Position numbers and translations under genes: made by a program. Below, one piece after another: positions 25,019-33,144 of a stretch of DNA of 64,000 nt. This DNA is from Pseudomonas pharyngis (GTDB taxonomy: Bacteria; Pseudomonadota; Gammaproteobacteria; Pseudomonadales; Pseudomonadaceae): contig NZ_BQID01000014.1 in assembly GCF_021602345.1 (NCBI RefSeq), positions 1 through 64,000 on the forward strand, in the 5' to 3' direction. The stretch's first letter is position 1; every line of letters starts with the position of its first letter. The notes beneath the pieces are model-generated. The model was given only the letters and a program-made list of their open reading frames with translations. It was not told the DNA's origin and ran no database searches.

Positions 25019-25534
25019 ATGAGCGAAACCCTTCCCGCGAACAACGACAATCATCTGCGCGTGATCGAAGCGCTGTACAGCGGCCATCACGGCTGGCTGT
25101 ACGCCACGCTGAAGAAAAAACTGGGTAACGCCATGGATGCGGCAGATCTGGCGCAGGATACTTTCACTCGGATCCTCGCTTCTCAGGTCACGACCATCGA
25201 GCAACCCCGGGCCTACCTGAGTTGCGTGGCGAAGGGCATCCTCATCAACTGGTATCAGCGCAAGGCTCTGGAACGCGCCTACCTTGATGCCCTTGCGCAT
25301 TTGCCCGCACCGGAAGTGCCCTCCCCCGAGTTGCGCTTCGTGGTGCTGGAAACCCTGCACGAAATCGACGCGATGCTCGACACCCTGCCGCCACTGGTCA
25401 AACGCGCGTTCCTGCTGTCGCAGATCGGCGGCTTGAAATACGCCGACATTGCCGAGCAGCTGGACGTCTCGCTGATCACCGTCAAGCGCTACATGAAACA
25501 GGCTTTCGTGCAGTGCCTGATGCTGGTGGAATGA
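25019..25534 (+). CDS. ECF RNA polymerase sigma factor, iron-starvation (FecI) type
   Basis: 171-aa sigma-70-family factor with region 2 (DAADLAQDTFTRILA) and region 4 (LPPLVKRAFLLSQIGGLKYADI followed by the HTH ...SLITVKRYMKQAF). It would direct RNA polymerase to the receptor gene at 26606 when the ferric siderophore binds. I use the ATG at 25019; a TTG at 25001 is possible but touches the Fur box. No clear Shine-Dalgarno is visible. The stop is followed immediately by the ATG of the anti-sigma gene. Confidence 0.93.
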   Translation: MSETLPANNDNHLRVIEALYSGHHGWLYATLKKKLGNAMDAADLAQDTFTRILASQVTTIEQPRAYLSCVAKGILINWYQRKALERAYLDALAHLPAPEVPSPELRFVVLETLHEIDAMLDTLPPLVKRAFLLSQIGGLKYADIAEQLDVSLITVKRYMKQAFVQCLMLVE

Positions 25535-26512
25535 ATGCTTACGCGCCGCAGTGAACCGCCGCTCGATCCGAAAATACTCGAAGAAGCCGCCGAGTGGCTG
25601 ATGCGTCTGAGCGAAAACGACCTCAGCGAAACCGAGCGTGCGGAGTGGGAGTACTGGAAAGTCAGCAGCCCCGAGCGCAACCGGGCGTGGGCCCGCGCGC
25701 AGTTGCTGCAAAGCAAGTTCGGCGGCCTGCCGCCGTCGCTGGCGATGTCGGCGCTGGATCGCCCGAGTAACCCGGAACGCCGCGCAGCCCTGGGCAAACT
25801 GGCCTTGCTGCTGGCGGCGATACCCGCCGGTTGGGGCAGCTGGAAACTGGCGCAGTCGCAGCAATGGTCCGCCGATTACCACACCGCCGTCGGGCAGCGC
25901 CGCGAACTGACCCTGGCCGACGGCTCGCAACTCACCCTGAACACCGACACGGCCATCGACGTTCTGTTCGACACCCGACAGCGGCTGATCCATTTACGCG
26001 AAGGCGAAATCCTGGTGCAGACTGCGCCGGACAACGCCGCGCAGCCTCGACCTTTTCTGGTCAGCACCCGTCAGGGCGGGATGCAGGCGCTGGGCACGCG
26101 CTTCACCGTTCGTGAATGGCAGCCGCACACCCAACTCGCAGTGCTCGAAGGCGCTGTGCAAGTCGAGCTGGCCGACAGCCCACAGAGCGCGCCGATCATC
26201 GTCAACGCCGGGCAACGTACCGACTTTTCATCACAGGCCTTTGGCTCGCTGAACCCGACCGACCGCAACGTTGGCGCCTGGACCGAGGGCATGCTGATGG
26301 CCGACAAGATGCGGCTGGCGGATTTCGTTGTCGAACTGGCGCGCTATCGCCGAGGCTTTGTGCGGTGCGATCCAGCCATTGCCGACCTGCGCATTTCCGG
26401 GGCCTTTCCCATCAGTGATACCCAACGCTCGCTGAACATGCTGGCGCAGACCTATCCCGTGCGCGTCTCCGGGCACTTGAGTGGTTACTGGGTGACGCTC
26501 TCACCCGCCTGA
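25535..26512 (+). CDS. FecR-family anti-sigma/transmembrane sensor
   Basis: 325-aa inner-membrane regulator. The N-terminal DUF4880-like segment (EEAAEWLMRLSENDLSETERAEWEYW) binds the sigma factor. One transmembrane stretch (LALLLAAIPAGWGSW, about residues 90-105) follows. The periplasmic FecR domain begins at GQRRELTLADGSQLTLNTDTA. The C-terminal part receives the signal from the receptor's STN domain. It is fused in transcription with the sigma gene (no gap) and followed by a strong terminator. Confidence 0.93.
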   Translation: MLTRRSEPPLDPKILEEAAEWLMRLSENDLSETERAEWEYWKVSSPERNRAWARAQLLQSKFGGLPPSLAMSALDRPSNPERRAALGKLALLLAAIPAGWGSWKLAQSQQWSADYHTAVGQRRELTLADGSQLTLNTDTAIDVLFDTRQRLIHLREGEILVQTAPDNAAQPRPFLVSTRQGGMQALGTRFTVREWQPHTQLAVLEGAVQVELADSPQSAPIIVNAGQRTDFSSQAFGSLNPTDRNVGAWTEGMLMADKMRLADFVVELARYRRGFVRCDPAIADLRISGAFPISDTQRSLNMLAQTYPVRVSGHLSGYWVTLSPA

Positions 26513-26513
26513 G

Positions 26514-26546
26514 CAAAAAAATCACCGCACGGGTGATACTTTTTTT
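26514..26546. terminator. Bidirectional intrinsic terminator after the FecIR pair
   Basis: An A-run, then ATCACC, a GCACG loop, GGTGAT and ACTTTTTTT. The hairpin works in both directions and separates the sigma/anti-sigma unit from the receptor gene, which would therefore need its own (probably sigma-factor-dependent) promoter at about 26550-26600. GGAAC at 26567 and CGTC at 26585 lie there but are too close together for a confident ECF promoter call. Confidence 0.75.
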
Positions 26547-26605
26547 GATCTCGGCTGGCTATGAAAGGAACAACCATTCCACCTCGTCCATAGGGTCATC
26601 CCTTC

Positions 26606-29020
26606 ATGCTCGTTGCACGACCCTTGCTTGCGGATCGTCTGCTAAAGCCCGTTATGCGCGGCGTGTTGCTCAGCGTTGTGCTGGGCCTGGCCAGCAGCGC
26701 CCTCGCCGAGGCAGCCAGGCCGGAGCAGCTGGACGCGGTCACTGTGCGAGCCTACAACATCGGGCCCGGCCCGCTTGGCGTGACCCTCTCGAGCTTTGCC
26801 GTGGACGCCGGTATCGCCTTGTCGTTTCAGCCGTCGATCACCGAAGGCCTCGTCAGCCCTGGATTGTCCGGCAGCTACTCGGTGCAGGAAGCGGTGTCTC
26901 GACTGCTCGAAGGCAGTGGCCTGGAGATGGTCGCTCGCAGCGACGGGACCTGGACGCTGGTAGTGCGCCGGGTCACGTTGGCGGACACCACGGTCGAAGG
27001 CATCGACACGCGCACCGACAGCTTGCCGCCGGTGCTTGCGGGCGGTCAGGTCGCCCGCGGCGGACGCCTTGGCATTCTGGGCAACCGCGATGCGATGGAC
27101 GCTCCGTTCAGTGTCAGCAGCTACACCTCGACACTGATCAAGGACCAGCAGGCTGTCACCGTCGGCGACTTGCTGGAGCGCGACTCATCGGTGCGTTCCA
27201 CAGGGCAGACAGGGGGGATTGTCGACTCGTTCTTCATCCGTGGTTTTCCGGTCGGCGAAGGCAACCTCGGTGAACTGGCGTTCGACGGCGTGTACGGCGT
27301 GGCCTCCAACTACCGGGTGTTCACCGAGTACGCCGAACGGATCGAACTGGTCAAAGGCCCCGGCGCCCTGCTCTACGGCATGTCGCCCAACAGCGGTGTC
27401 GGCGGCGTGATCAACGTGGTACCCAAGCGTTCACTGGACGAAGACCTGACTCGTTTCACCACCAGTTACGCCTTGAATACCCAGCTCGGCGGCCACCTCG
27501 ATGTCAGCCGACGCTTCGGTGAAGAACGCCGCTTCGGCGTGCGGATCAACAGCAGCGTCCAGCAAGGCGATACGGCTATCGACAAGCAATCCCGAGAGGT
27601 CGGTATCGGCGCGATGTCCCTCGACTACCAGGGCGAACGCCTGCGTACCACCCTGGACCTGATCAATCAGAAAGAGAGTTTCGACGCCGCATCCCGCCCC
27701 TTCCTGATTGCCTCCGGCGTGGAGATTCCGTCCGCAGCCAACGGCCGCACCAGCGTCAGCCAGGAATGGGGCTGGTCGGAAACCCGCGACAAATCGGCGT
27801 TGCTCGGCGGCGAATACGACCTCAACGACAACCTGACAGTGTTCGCCCACGCCGGCGGTGGCCGATCGGATGTCGCGCGCATGTCCGACCAGACGCCGAC
27901 CATCATCAACGAAGCGGGCGACACCTCGTCGATCCCCGGCTATTACAAATTCGAAGTCCAGCGCTACACCGTCGATGCCGGTGCGCGGCTGCGGTTCGAC
28001 ACCGGGCCGATCAGTCATAGCACGGCGCTACAAGTCACCCGCTACCGCGATAACTTGTCCCGGGGGATTATTTCCGGCCCGGCGATCCTGTCGAACATCT
28101 ATCACCCGCTCGATCGCCCGAAACCCGCGATCGCCAAGCCGGATACCCCGAAGGTTTCCGAAAGCGAGCTGTCGGGCGTGGCCCTCGCCGACACCCTGTC
28201 GGTGCTCGATGAACGCCTCCAGGTCACGCTCGGCGTGCGCCAGCAGAACATCAAGTCGGATAACTACAACACGGCCGGCTCAATCACCACGTCCTACGAC
28301 AAAAGCAAATCCACGCCGCTGTTCGGGATCGTCGCCAAGCCCTGGGACCATGTCTCGTTCTACTACAACTACGTCGAAGGCCTGAGCAAGGGTGACATCG
28401 CGCCGTCCGCCGCTGCCAACGCGGGCGAGATCTTTTCCCCTTATGTGTCGCGCCAGCAGGAAGTCGGGGTCAAGCTCGACTACGGCCGTTTCATGTCCAC
28501 CATCGCCCTGTTCCAGCTTGAAAAGCCCAGCGGTGAACTGGCATCCGGGGTGTTCTCGGTCAATGGCGAACAGCGCAACCGGGGCGTCGAACTGAACATG
28601 GCGGGCGAGATTGCAACAGGCACACGCCTGATCGGGGGAGTGACGCTGCTCGACGGCGAACTGACCCGAACCGGTGTCGCTGCCAACCGTGGCAACAAAC
28701 CGGTCGGGGTTCCCGAAGTGCAAGCCAACCTCTGGGCCGAATGGGACGTGCCGCAAGTCGAAGGCCTGACATTGACCAGCGGCGCGATCTACACCGGCAG
28801 CCAGTACGTCAATCAGGCCAACACCCAACAACTGGACGCCTGGACCCGCTTCGATGTCGGCGCGCGCTACGCCACTCGCATCGCCGAACGGCCGACCACT
28901 TTGCGGGCCACCGTGCAGAACGTGTTTGACCGTGAATACTGGTCGGGCGTCGCCTCCTACGGCGCGTTCTCCCAGGGCGCGCCTCGAACCTTATTGCTCT
29001 CGGCCACTGTCGATTTCTGA
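26606..29020 (+). CDS. TonB-dependent siderophore receptor with STN signalling domain (FecA/FpvA type)
   Basis: 804-aa outer-membrane receptor. The signal peptide ends at ASSALAEA. The STN domain spans about residues 50-115 (YNIGPGPLGVTLSSFAVDAG .. GLEMVARSDGTWTLV). It is followed by a TonB-box region, a plug with FFIRGF and IELVKGPGALLYG, and a barrel ending in LLLSATVDF. The STN domain would contact the periplasmic FecR part and trigger the adjacent sigma factor on ligand binding. From about residue 140 onward it is closely similar to the receptor at 12693-14897. It is followed by the ABC importer genes, making it the primary receptor for this island's siderophore. Confidence 0.94.
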   Translation: MLVARPLLADRLLKPVMRGVLLSVVLGLASSALAEAARPEQLDAVTVRAYNIGPGPLGVTLSSFAVDAGIALSFQPSITEGLVSPGLSGSYSVQEAVSRLLEGSGLEMVARSDGTWTLVVRRVTLADTTVEGIDTRTDSLPPVLAGGQVARGGRLGILGNRDAMDAPFSVSSYTSTLIKDQQAVTVGDLLERDSSVRSTGQTGGIVDSFFIRGFPVGEGNLGELAFDGVYGVASNYRVFTEYAERIELVKGPGALLYGMSPNSGVGGVINVVPKRSLDEDLTRFTTSYALNTQLGGHLDVSRRFGEERRFGVRINSSVQQGDTAIDKQSREVGIGAMSLDYQGERLRTTLDLINQKESFDAASRPFLIASGVEIPSAANGRTSVSQEWGWSETRDKSALLGGEYDLNDNLTVFAHAGGGRSDVARMSDQTPTIINEAGDTSSIPGYYKFEVQRYTVDAGARLRFDTGPISHSTALQVTRYRDNLSRGIISGPAILSNIYHPLDRPKPAIAKPDTPKVSESELSGVALADTLSVLDERLQVTLGVRQQNIKSDNYNTAGSITTSYDKSKSTPLFGIVAKPWDHVSFYYNYVEGLSKGDIAPSAAANAGEIFSPYVSRQQEVGVKLDYGRFMSTIALFQLEKPSGELASGVFSVNGEQRNRGVELNMAGEIATGTRLIGGVTLLDGELTRTGVAANRGNKPVGVPEVQANLWAEWDVPQVEGLTLTSGAIYTGSQYVNQANTQQLDAWTRFDVGARYATRIAERPTTLRATVQNVFDREYWSGVASYGAFSQGAPRTLLLSATVDF

Positions 29021-29084
29021 AACGTCCGGCCCGGAGCGGCGCCTGGCGTCGTGGTCCGATCCGGCTTTTGCAAAGGCATACACC

Positions 29085-30272
29085 ATGGTTAATGTTTTTC
29101 GCCGCCGCCAGACCTTCGCCGCCCTGCTGATCGCCGGGCTGCTGGGTTTGTCGATTTCTTCCTTGATGCCAAGCCGCGTACAGGCTGGCGAAGCGGATCC
29201 GGCACTGGGCACCGTGACTGACTTGCAGGGCCGCACGGTCAAGGTTCACCTGCCGGTGCGCCGGGTCATTCTGGGTGAAGGTCGCCAGCTGTATCTGGTG
29301 GCCGCGCTGGATACGCAGAACCCTATCGAACGCATCGTCGGCTGGCGCAAGGATTTGATCCAGTCCGACCCGGACACCTATAACGCCTACCTGCGCAAAT
29401 TCCCCGACATCGCGAAAATCCCGACCTTCGGCGGTTTCGAGAGCGGCACCTTCGACATCGAGCAGGCGATCTCGCAGAAGCCTGACGTGATCATCCTCAA
29501 CATCGAAGCGCAGCACGCAACCGAGGATGCCCGCTACATCGAGAAACTCGATGCCCTGGGCATCCCGGTGGTGTACGTCGACTTTCGCAACAACCCCATG
29601 CAGAACACCGAGCCGACCATGCGTCTGTTCGGCAAGTTGTTCGGCAAGGAAGAGCGCGCCGAAGCGTTCATCGATTTTCGTAACCAGCAGATCCACCGCG
29701 TCACCGACGTGATCGAGAAATACCATCCTGCCCGTCCCAACGTGTTCATCGAGCGCATCGGTGGCTATACCGATGATTGCTGCCTGAGTTTCGGCAACGA
29801 GAACTTTGGTCTGTTCGTCGACATGGCCGGTGGCAATAACATCGCCCGTCGGATCATTCCGAGCACCTTCGGGCAACTGAACCCTGAGCAAGTGATCGTC
29901 GCCAATCCCGACCATGTGGTGGTTACCAGCGCCGACTGGGAAGCCTTTGCACCGGGGGGCCATTGGGTCGGCGTCGGCCCGGGCGCAGACCTGACCGAAG
30001 CCCGGCGCAAACTGGCCTGGTACACCCAGCGCCCGGCCTACGCCGGCATCAAGGCGCAAAACACTCAGGCGTTTCATGCGATCTGGCACCAGTTTTACAA
30101 CAGCCCTTACCAGTTCGTGGCCATTCAGCAATTGGCCAAATGGTTCCACCCGGAACTGTTCGCCGATCTTGATCCCGATGCGGCATTTCGCGAGATGCAC
30201 GAGCGCTTCCTGCCGGTGCCGTATGAACCGGGCTATTTCGTCAGCCTGCAAAAAACCGAGGTCAAGCCATGA
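29085..30272 (+). CDS. ABC transporter substrate-binding protein, Fe(III)-siderophore type
   Basis: 395-aa periplasmic binding protein of the TroA/FecB fold. The start at 29085 has an AAAGG ribosome site and a signal peptide (FAALLIAGLLGLSISSL .. VQA). The longer open frame upstream overlaps the receptor gene and is not used. TDLQGRTVKVHLPVRRVILGEG at the mature N-terminus and PDVIILNIE are typical for siderophore binding proteins. It is about 80 residues longer than FecB or FhuD. It overlaps the permease by 4 bases (ATGA). It would shuttle the ferric chelate, or iron released from it, to the permease. Confidence 0.88.
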   Translation: MVNVFRRRQTFAALLIAGLLGLSISSLMPSRVQAGEADPALGTVTDLQGRTVKVHLPVRRVILGEGRQLYLVAALDTQNPIERIVGWRKDLIQSDPDTYNAYLRKFPDIAKIPTFGGFESGTFDIEQAISQKPDVIILNIEAQHATEDARYIEKLDALGIPVVYVDFRNNPMQNTEPTMRLFGKLFGKEERAEAFIDFRNQQIHRVTDVIEKYHPARPNVFIERIGGYTDDCCLSFGNENFGLFVDMAGGNNIARRIIPSTFGQLNPEQVIVANPDHVVVTSADWEAFAPGGHWVGVGPGADLTEARRKLAWYTQRPAYAGIKAQNTQAFHAIWHQFYNSPYQFVAIQQLAKWFHPELFADLDPDAAFREMHERFLPVPYEPGYFVSLQKTEVKP

Positions 30273-31330
30273 GTTCGCTGGGCGAAGCACCGATTGTGCA
30301 GAGCGTCACCTACCGGCGGCTGGTGCTGCGTAAACGGCTGATTCTGTTGGGGCTGGCCGTGCTGCTGATCTTCAGCGTGTTGCTCGATCTGGCACTGGGC
30401 CCGGCCCGTTACAGCCTCAGCGAAGTGCTCGGTGCTTTGTTCTCGCCGGAAACCGCATCGGCACAAGTGCGGGTGGTCATGTGGGACATCCGCCTGCCGG
30501 TGGCGTTGATGGCGGTCGCTGTCGGCGCGGCGCTTTCGCTCGCCGGGGCGCAGATGCAGACCATCCTCAACAACCCGCTCGCCAGCCCGTTCACCCTCGG
30601 TATTTCGGCGGCGGCCGGTTTCGGCGCAGCGCTGGGGCTGGCCTTCGGCGTGGCGCTGTTTCCGCTGGCGGCGCAATACATGGTGCCGCTCAACGCGTTC
30701 ATCATGGCAATGCTCTCGGCGCTGTTGATTCACTTCATGAGCATGCGTCGTGGCGTGACCGCCGAAACCATCGTGCTGCTCGGCATCGCCCTGGTGTTTA
30801 CCTTCAATGCGTTACTGGCGCTGGTGCAGTTTTTCGCCACCGAACAAGCCGTGGCAGCCGTGGTGTTCTGGACCATGGGCAGCCTGACCAAGGCCACATG
30901 GCCGAAACTCGGGGTGATCTGCGTGGTGATCCTCATCACCCTGCCGATCTTCGCCAAACGTGCGTGGGCGATGACGGCCCTGCGCCTGGGCGACGACAAG
31001 GCTGCGAGTTTCGGCATCAACGTGCGCAGCCTGCGCTTTCAAACGCTGATCATGGTCAGTCTGCTCGCTTCGTTTCCGGTGGCGTTCGTTGGCACGATCG
31101 GCTTCATCGGGCTGGTTGGGCCGCACATCGCGCGGATGCTGATCGGCGAGGATCAGCGGTTTTTCCTGCCGGCCTCGTTGCTGACCGGTGCGCTGATCCT
31201 GTCCGCCAGTTCGGTGGTCAGCAAGACCCTGATCCCGGGAGCGATATTCCCCATCGGTGTGGTCACGTCACTGATTGGCGTGCCGTTCTTCATTTCTCTG
31301 ATTCTCAACGGTAAGAAAAACTCATGGTGA
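30269..31330 (+). CDS. FecCD-family iron-siderophore ABC permease
   Basis: 353-aa inner-membrane protein of the FecCD/BtuC family, with about ten hydrophobic segments. Family blocks are visible: IRLPVALMAVAVGAALSLAGAQMQTILNNPLASPFTLGIS and, late, FIGLVGPHIARMLIG. It is a single permease gene, so it must work as a homodimer, unlike FecC plus FecD. It overlaps both neighbours (4 bases upstream, 7 downstream), showing translational coupling with the binding protein and ATPase. Confidence 0.93.
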   Translation: MSSLGEAPIVQSVTYRRLVLRKRLILLGLAVLLIFSVLLDLALGPARYSLSEVLGALFSPETASAQVRVVMWDIRLPVALMAVAVGAALSLAGAQMQTILNNPLASPFTLGISAAAGFGAALGLAFGVALFPLAAQYMVPLNAFIMAMLSALLIHFMSMRRGVTAETIVLLGIALVFTFNALLALVQFFATEQAVAAVVFWTMGSLTKATWPKLGVICVVILITLPIFAKRAWAMTALRLGDDKAASFGINVRSLRFQTLIMVSLLASFPVAFVGTIGFIGLVGPHIARMLIGEDQRFFLPASLLTGALILSASSVVSKTLIPGAIFPIGVVTSLIGVPFFISLILNGKKNSW

Positions 31331-32079
31331 AGATCCGGCTCGACAACCTCGGCGCCCGCTACGGTCAGCGCGAGATCATTTCCGGCGTCAGTACCGCAAC
31401 GTTTACCGGCGGCCAGGTCGTGGCCGTCGTCGGCCCCAACGCGGCAGGCAAATCGACGCTGTTCAAGCGCATGGCCGGGCTGATCGACGGGCCGGGCGAA
31501 GTGATTCTGGAAGGCTCGAAAAAAGGCACTCAAGGCATCAGCTACATGCCCCAGGGCTTGAACGCCAGCGCCCGGCTCACGGTGTACGAATCGGTGCTGC
31601 TGGCGCGCAAGCAACTGACGCCCAACTGGGCGGTTCACGATGATGAACTGAAACTGGTGGACGAGATTCTCGAAGCGCTCGGGATCACTGAACTGTCGTT
31701 TCGCAACCTCGGTGAGCTGAGCGGCGGCCAGCAGCAATTGGTGTCAATCGCCCAGACGCTGGTGCGCGAACCGGAAATCCTGCTGATGGACGAACCCACC
31801 AGCGCACTCGACATGCACCGGCAGGTTCAGGTTTTGAACTTCATGAAAGCCCTCGCGCGCCGTCGCGAAGTGATCGTGTTCATCGCCATCCACGACCTGA
31901 ATCAGGCGCTGCGTTTTGCCGATCAGGTGCTGGTCATCGCGGGTGGCACGGCCCATGGCAGCGGACCCAGCCATGAAGTCATCACCGAGCCGATGCTGCG
32001 CACGGTCTACAAGGTCGAGGCGCGGATCGAGCAATGCAGTCGCGGGCAGCACCATATTCTGATCGATGACATTGTTTGA
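31324..32079 (+). CDS. Iron-siderophore ABC transporter ATPase
   Basis: 251-aa ATPase of the FepC/FecE group. The Walker A is GPNAAGKST (glycine-poor middle; an A replaces the usual G, common in this group), the Q-loop is YMPQGLN, the signature LSGGQQQLV, Walker B ILLMDEPTSALD and the switch histidine AIHDLNQA. It overlaps the permease stop and is the last gene of the iron island. A convergent lipoprotein gene follows after 40 bases. Confidence 0.93.
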   Translation: MVKIRLDNLGARYGQREIISGVSTATFTGGQVVAVVGPNAAGKSTLFKRMAGLIDGPGEVILEGSKKGTQGISYMPQGLNASARLTVYESVLLARKQLTPNWAVHDDELKLVDEILEALGITELSFRNLGELSGGQQQLVSIAQTLVREPEILLMDEPTSALDMHRQVQVLNFMKALARRREVIVFIAIHDLNQALRFADQVLVIAGGTAHGSGPSHEVITEPMLRTVYKVEARIEQCSRGQHHILIDDIV

Positions 32080-32119
32080 GGGTTGCACCGTCAAACCGCA
32101 AACGCAGGGATGCCGAGAG

Positions 32120-32647
32120 CTATTTCGTGACGGGTAGAAATTTCAGGCAGGCGAAACCGGTCTTGATACGCAATTGTTGGATGGGCTGGACACTTTCCTG
32201 ATCGCCGACCTTTTTCACTACACCGATCCCGCAGTGATACTGGTCGTACTTGAACACCGGAATGATGCCGGGCTTGGTCTCGCTCCAGAAACCGGTCTTT
32301 ATGGTGTAGACAGCGCCTTCCTGAGGCGTGAAGGAAAAAGGTATCTGGCACTGAGTACCGCCCACTACATCGCGGTAAGTCAGCACCAGCTCTTTACCGA
32401 CGGCGACTTTGGACTCGATGAAGTCGCCGTTATAGGAAAGCGGCGTAAAGCCGGCATAACAACTTTTTTCGTTGAACGTCATCGCGTCCAGCGTTGTGCC
32501 ACGATCATATTTAAGGCGAACGGTCGCAGAAGGCTCATCCGGGCGGGGAAACTCGTACTGTTTGCCCATGAACAGTGACGTGCAACCACTGAGTGCAAAC
32601 GATCCGGCCAGCAGTGCGCACCAACCGAACTTGTATTTACCGAACAT
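32120..32647 (-). CDS. Small predicted lipoprotein
   Basis: 175-aa protein with a lipoprotein signal: hydrophobic ALLAGSFALSGC, where the cysteine of LSGC would be lipidated. The ATG at 32647 has AGGAAGG about 5 bases upstream; a TTG one codon earlier is also possible. The mature part is mostly beta-strand in appearance with four scattered cysteines. I do not recognise the family. It is convergent with the siderophore ABC operon. DNA here is less GC-rich than in the flanking operons. Confidence 0.75.
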   Translation of the reverse strand: MFGKYKFGWCALLAGSFALSGCTSLFMGKQYEFPRPDEPSATVRLKYDRGTTLDAMTFNEKSCYAGFTPLSYNGDFIESKVAVGKELVLTYRDVVGGTQCQIPFSFTPQEGAVYTIKTGFWSETKPGIIPVFKYDQYHCGIGVVKKVGDQESVQPIQQLRIKTGFACLKFLPVTK

Positions 32648-32697
32648 CAATCCTTCCTTAGAACGTTTGAATTAGGGGAACTGCTTGCCACGAAGGC

Positions 32698-33084
32698 TCA
32701 AATTTCCAGCTCTCGTGTCACCGCTTTGTCGGGTGGCAACCCAATAAAATCACGCCATGCCATCAAGGCTTTTTCAAAGGATTCCAGACTGAGAAATTCA
32801 CAATAATCTTCTTCCATCCGAAAATGGAGCTTCACGCAGTCCTTTGAAAAATCTGCAGCCCAATCTTCACGATCCCAGTGATCGAATTCGACCTTTGACT
32901 CCTTCACCGATTTGATCCGCGCCAAACCCACGTCTATCCACTCCAGCGAATGTATGAGCTGGCAGCCGCCATCATCGGTCAGGATGCAGGACAAAAGGCT
33001 CGTGCCATCCTCGTTCACGACGTCTGAACTACAGTGCGGAAACAAGTCGCCGAACGCTTCTTCCCAGGAGAATCGCAATTTCAT
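32698..33084 (-). CDS. Hypothetical acidic protein, AT-richer DNA
   Basis: 128-aa soluble protein, acidic and rich in aromatic residues (SLEWIDVGLARI, FDHWDREDWAADFSKD, EDYCEFLSLESFEKALMAWRDF). No signal peptide or membrane segment. Composition, size and base content (visibly near 50% GC against about 60% around it) resemble immunity proteins of contact-dependent toxin systems, but no toxin gene lies next to it and I cannot assign a family. There is no clear ribosome site. Confidence 0.6.
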   Translation of the reverse strand: MKLRFSWEEAFGDLFPHCSSDVVNEDGTSLLSCILTDDGGCQLIHSLEWIDVGLARIKSVKESKVEFDHWDREDWAADFSKDCVKLHFRMEEDYCEFLSLESFEKALMAWRDFIGLPPDKAVTRELEI

Positions 33085-33144
33085 TTATTGGTTCCATGCA
33101 CCAGAGGAAACTGATCGATAGGGTTCGACACTCACACACCAGCG

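Noticed and set aside
26567-26588. FecI-type promoter GGAAC ... CGTC before the STN receptor
   Set aside because: The elements are only 13 bases apart rather than about 16-17 and would leave a leader of about 10 bases; not strong enough to call.
28809-30290. 493-codon minus-strand frame opposite the substrate-binding protein
   Set aside because: Antisense shadow of a well-supported binding-protein gene; no ribosome site or domain.
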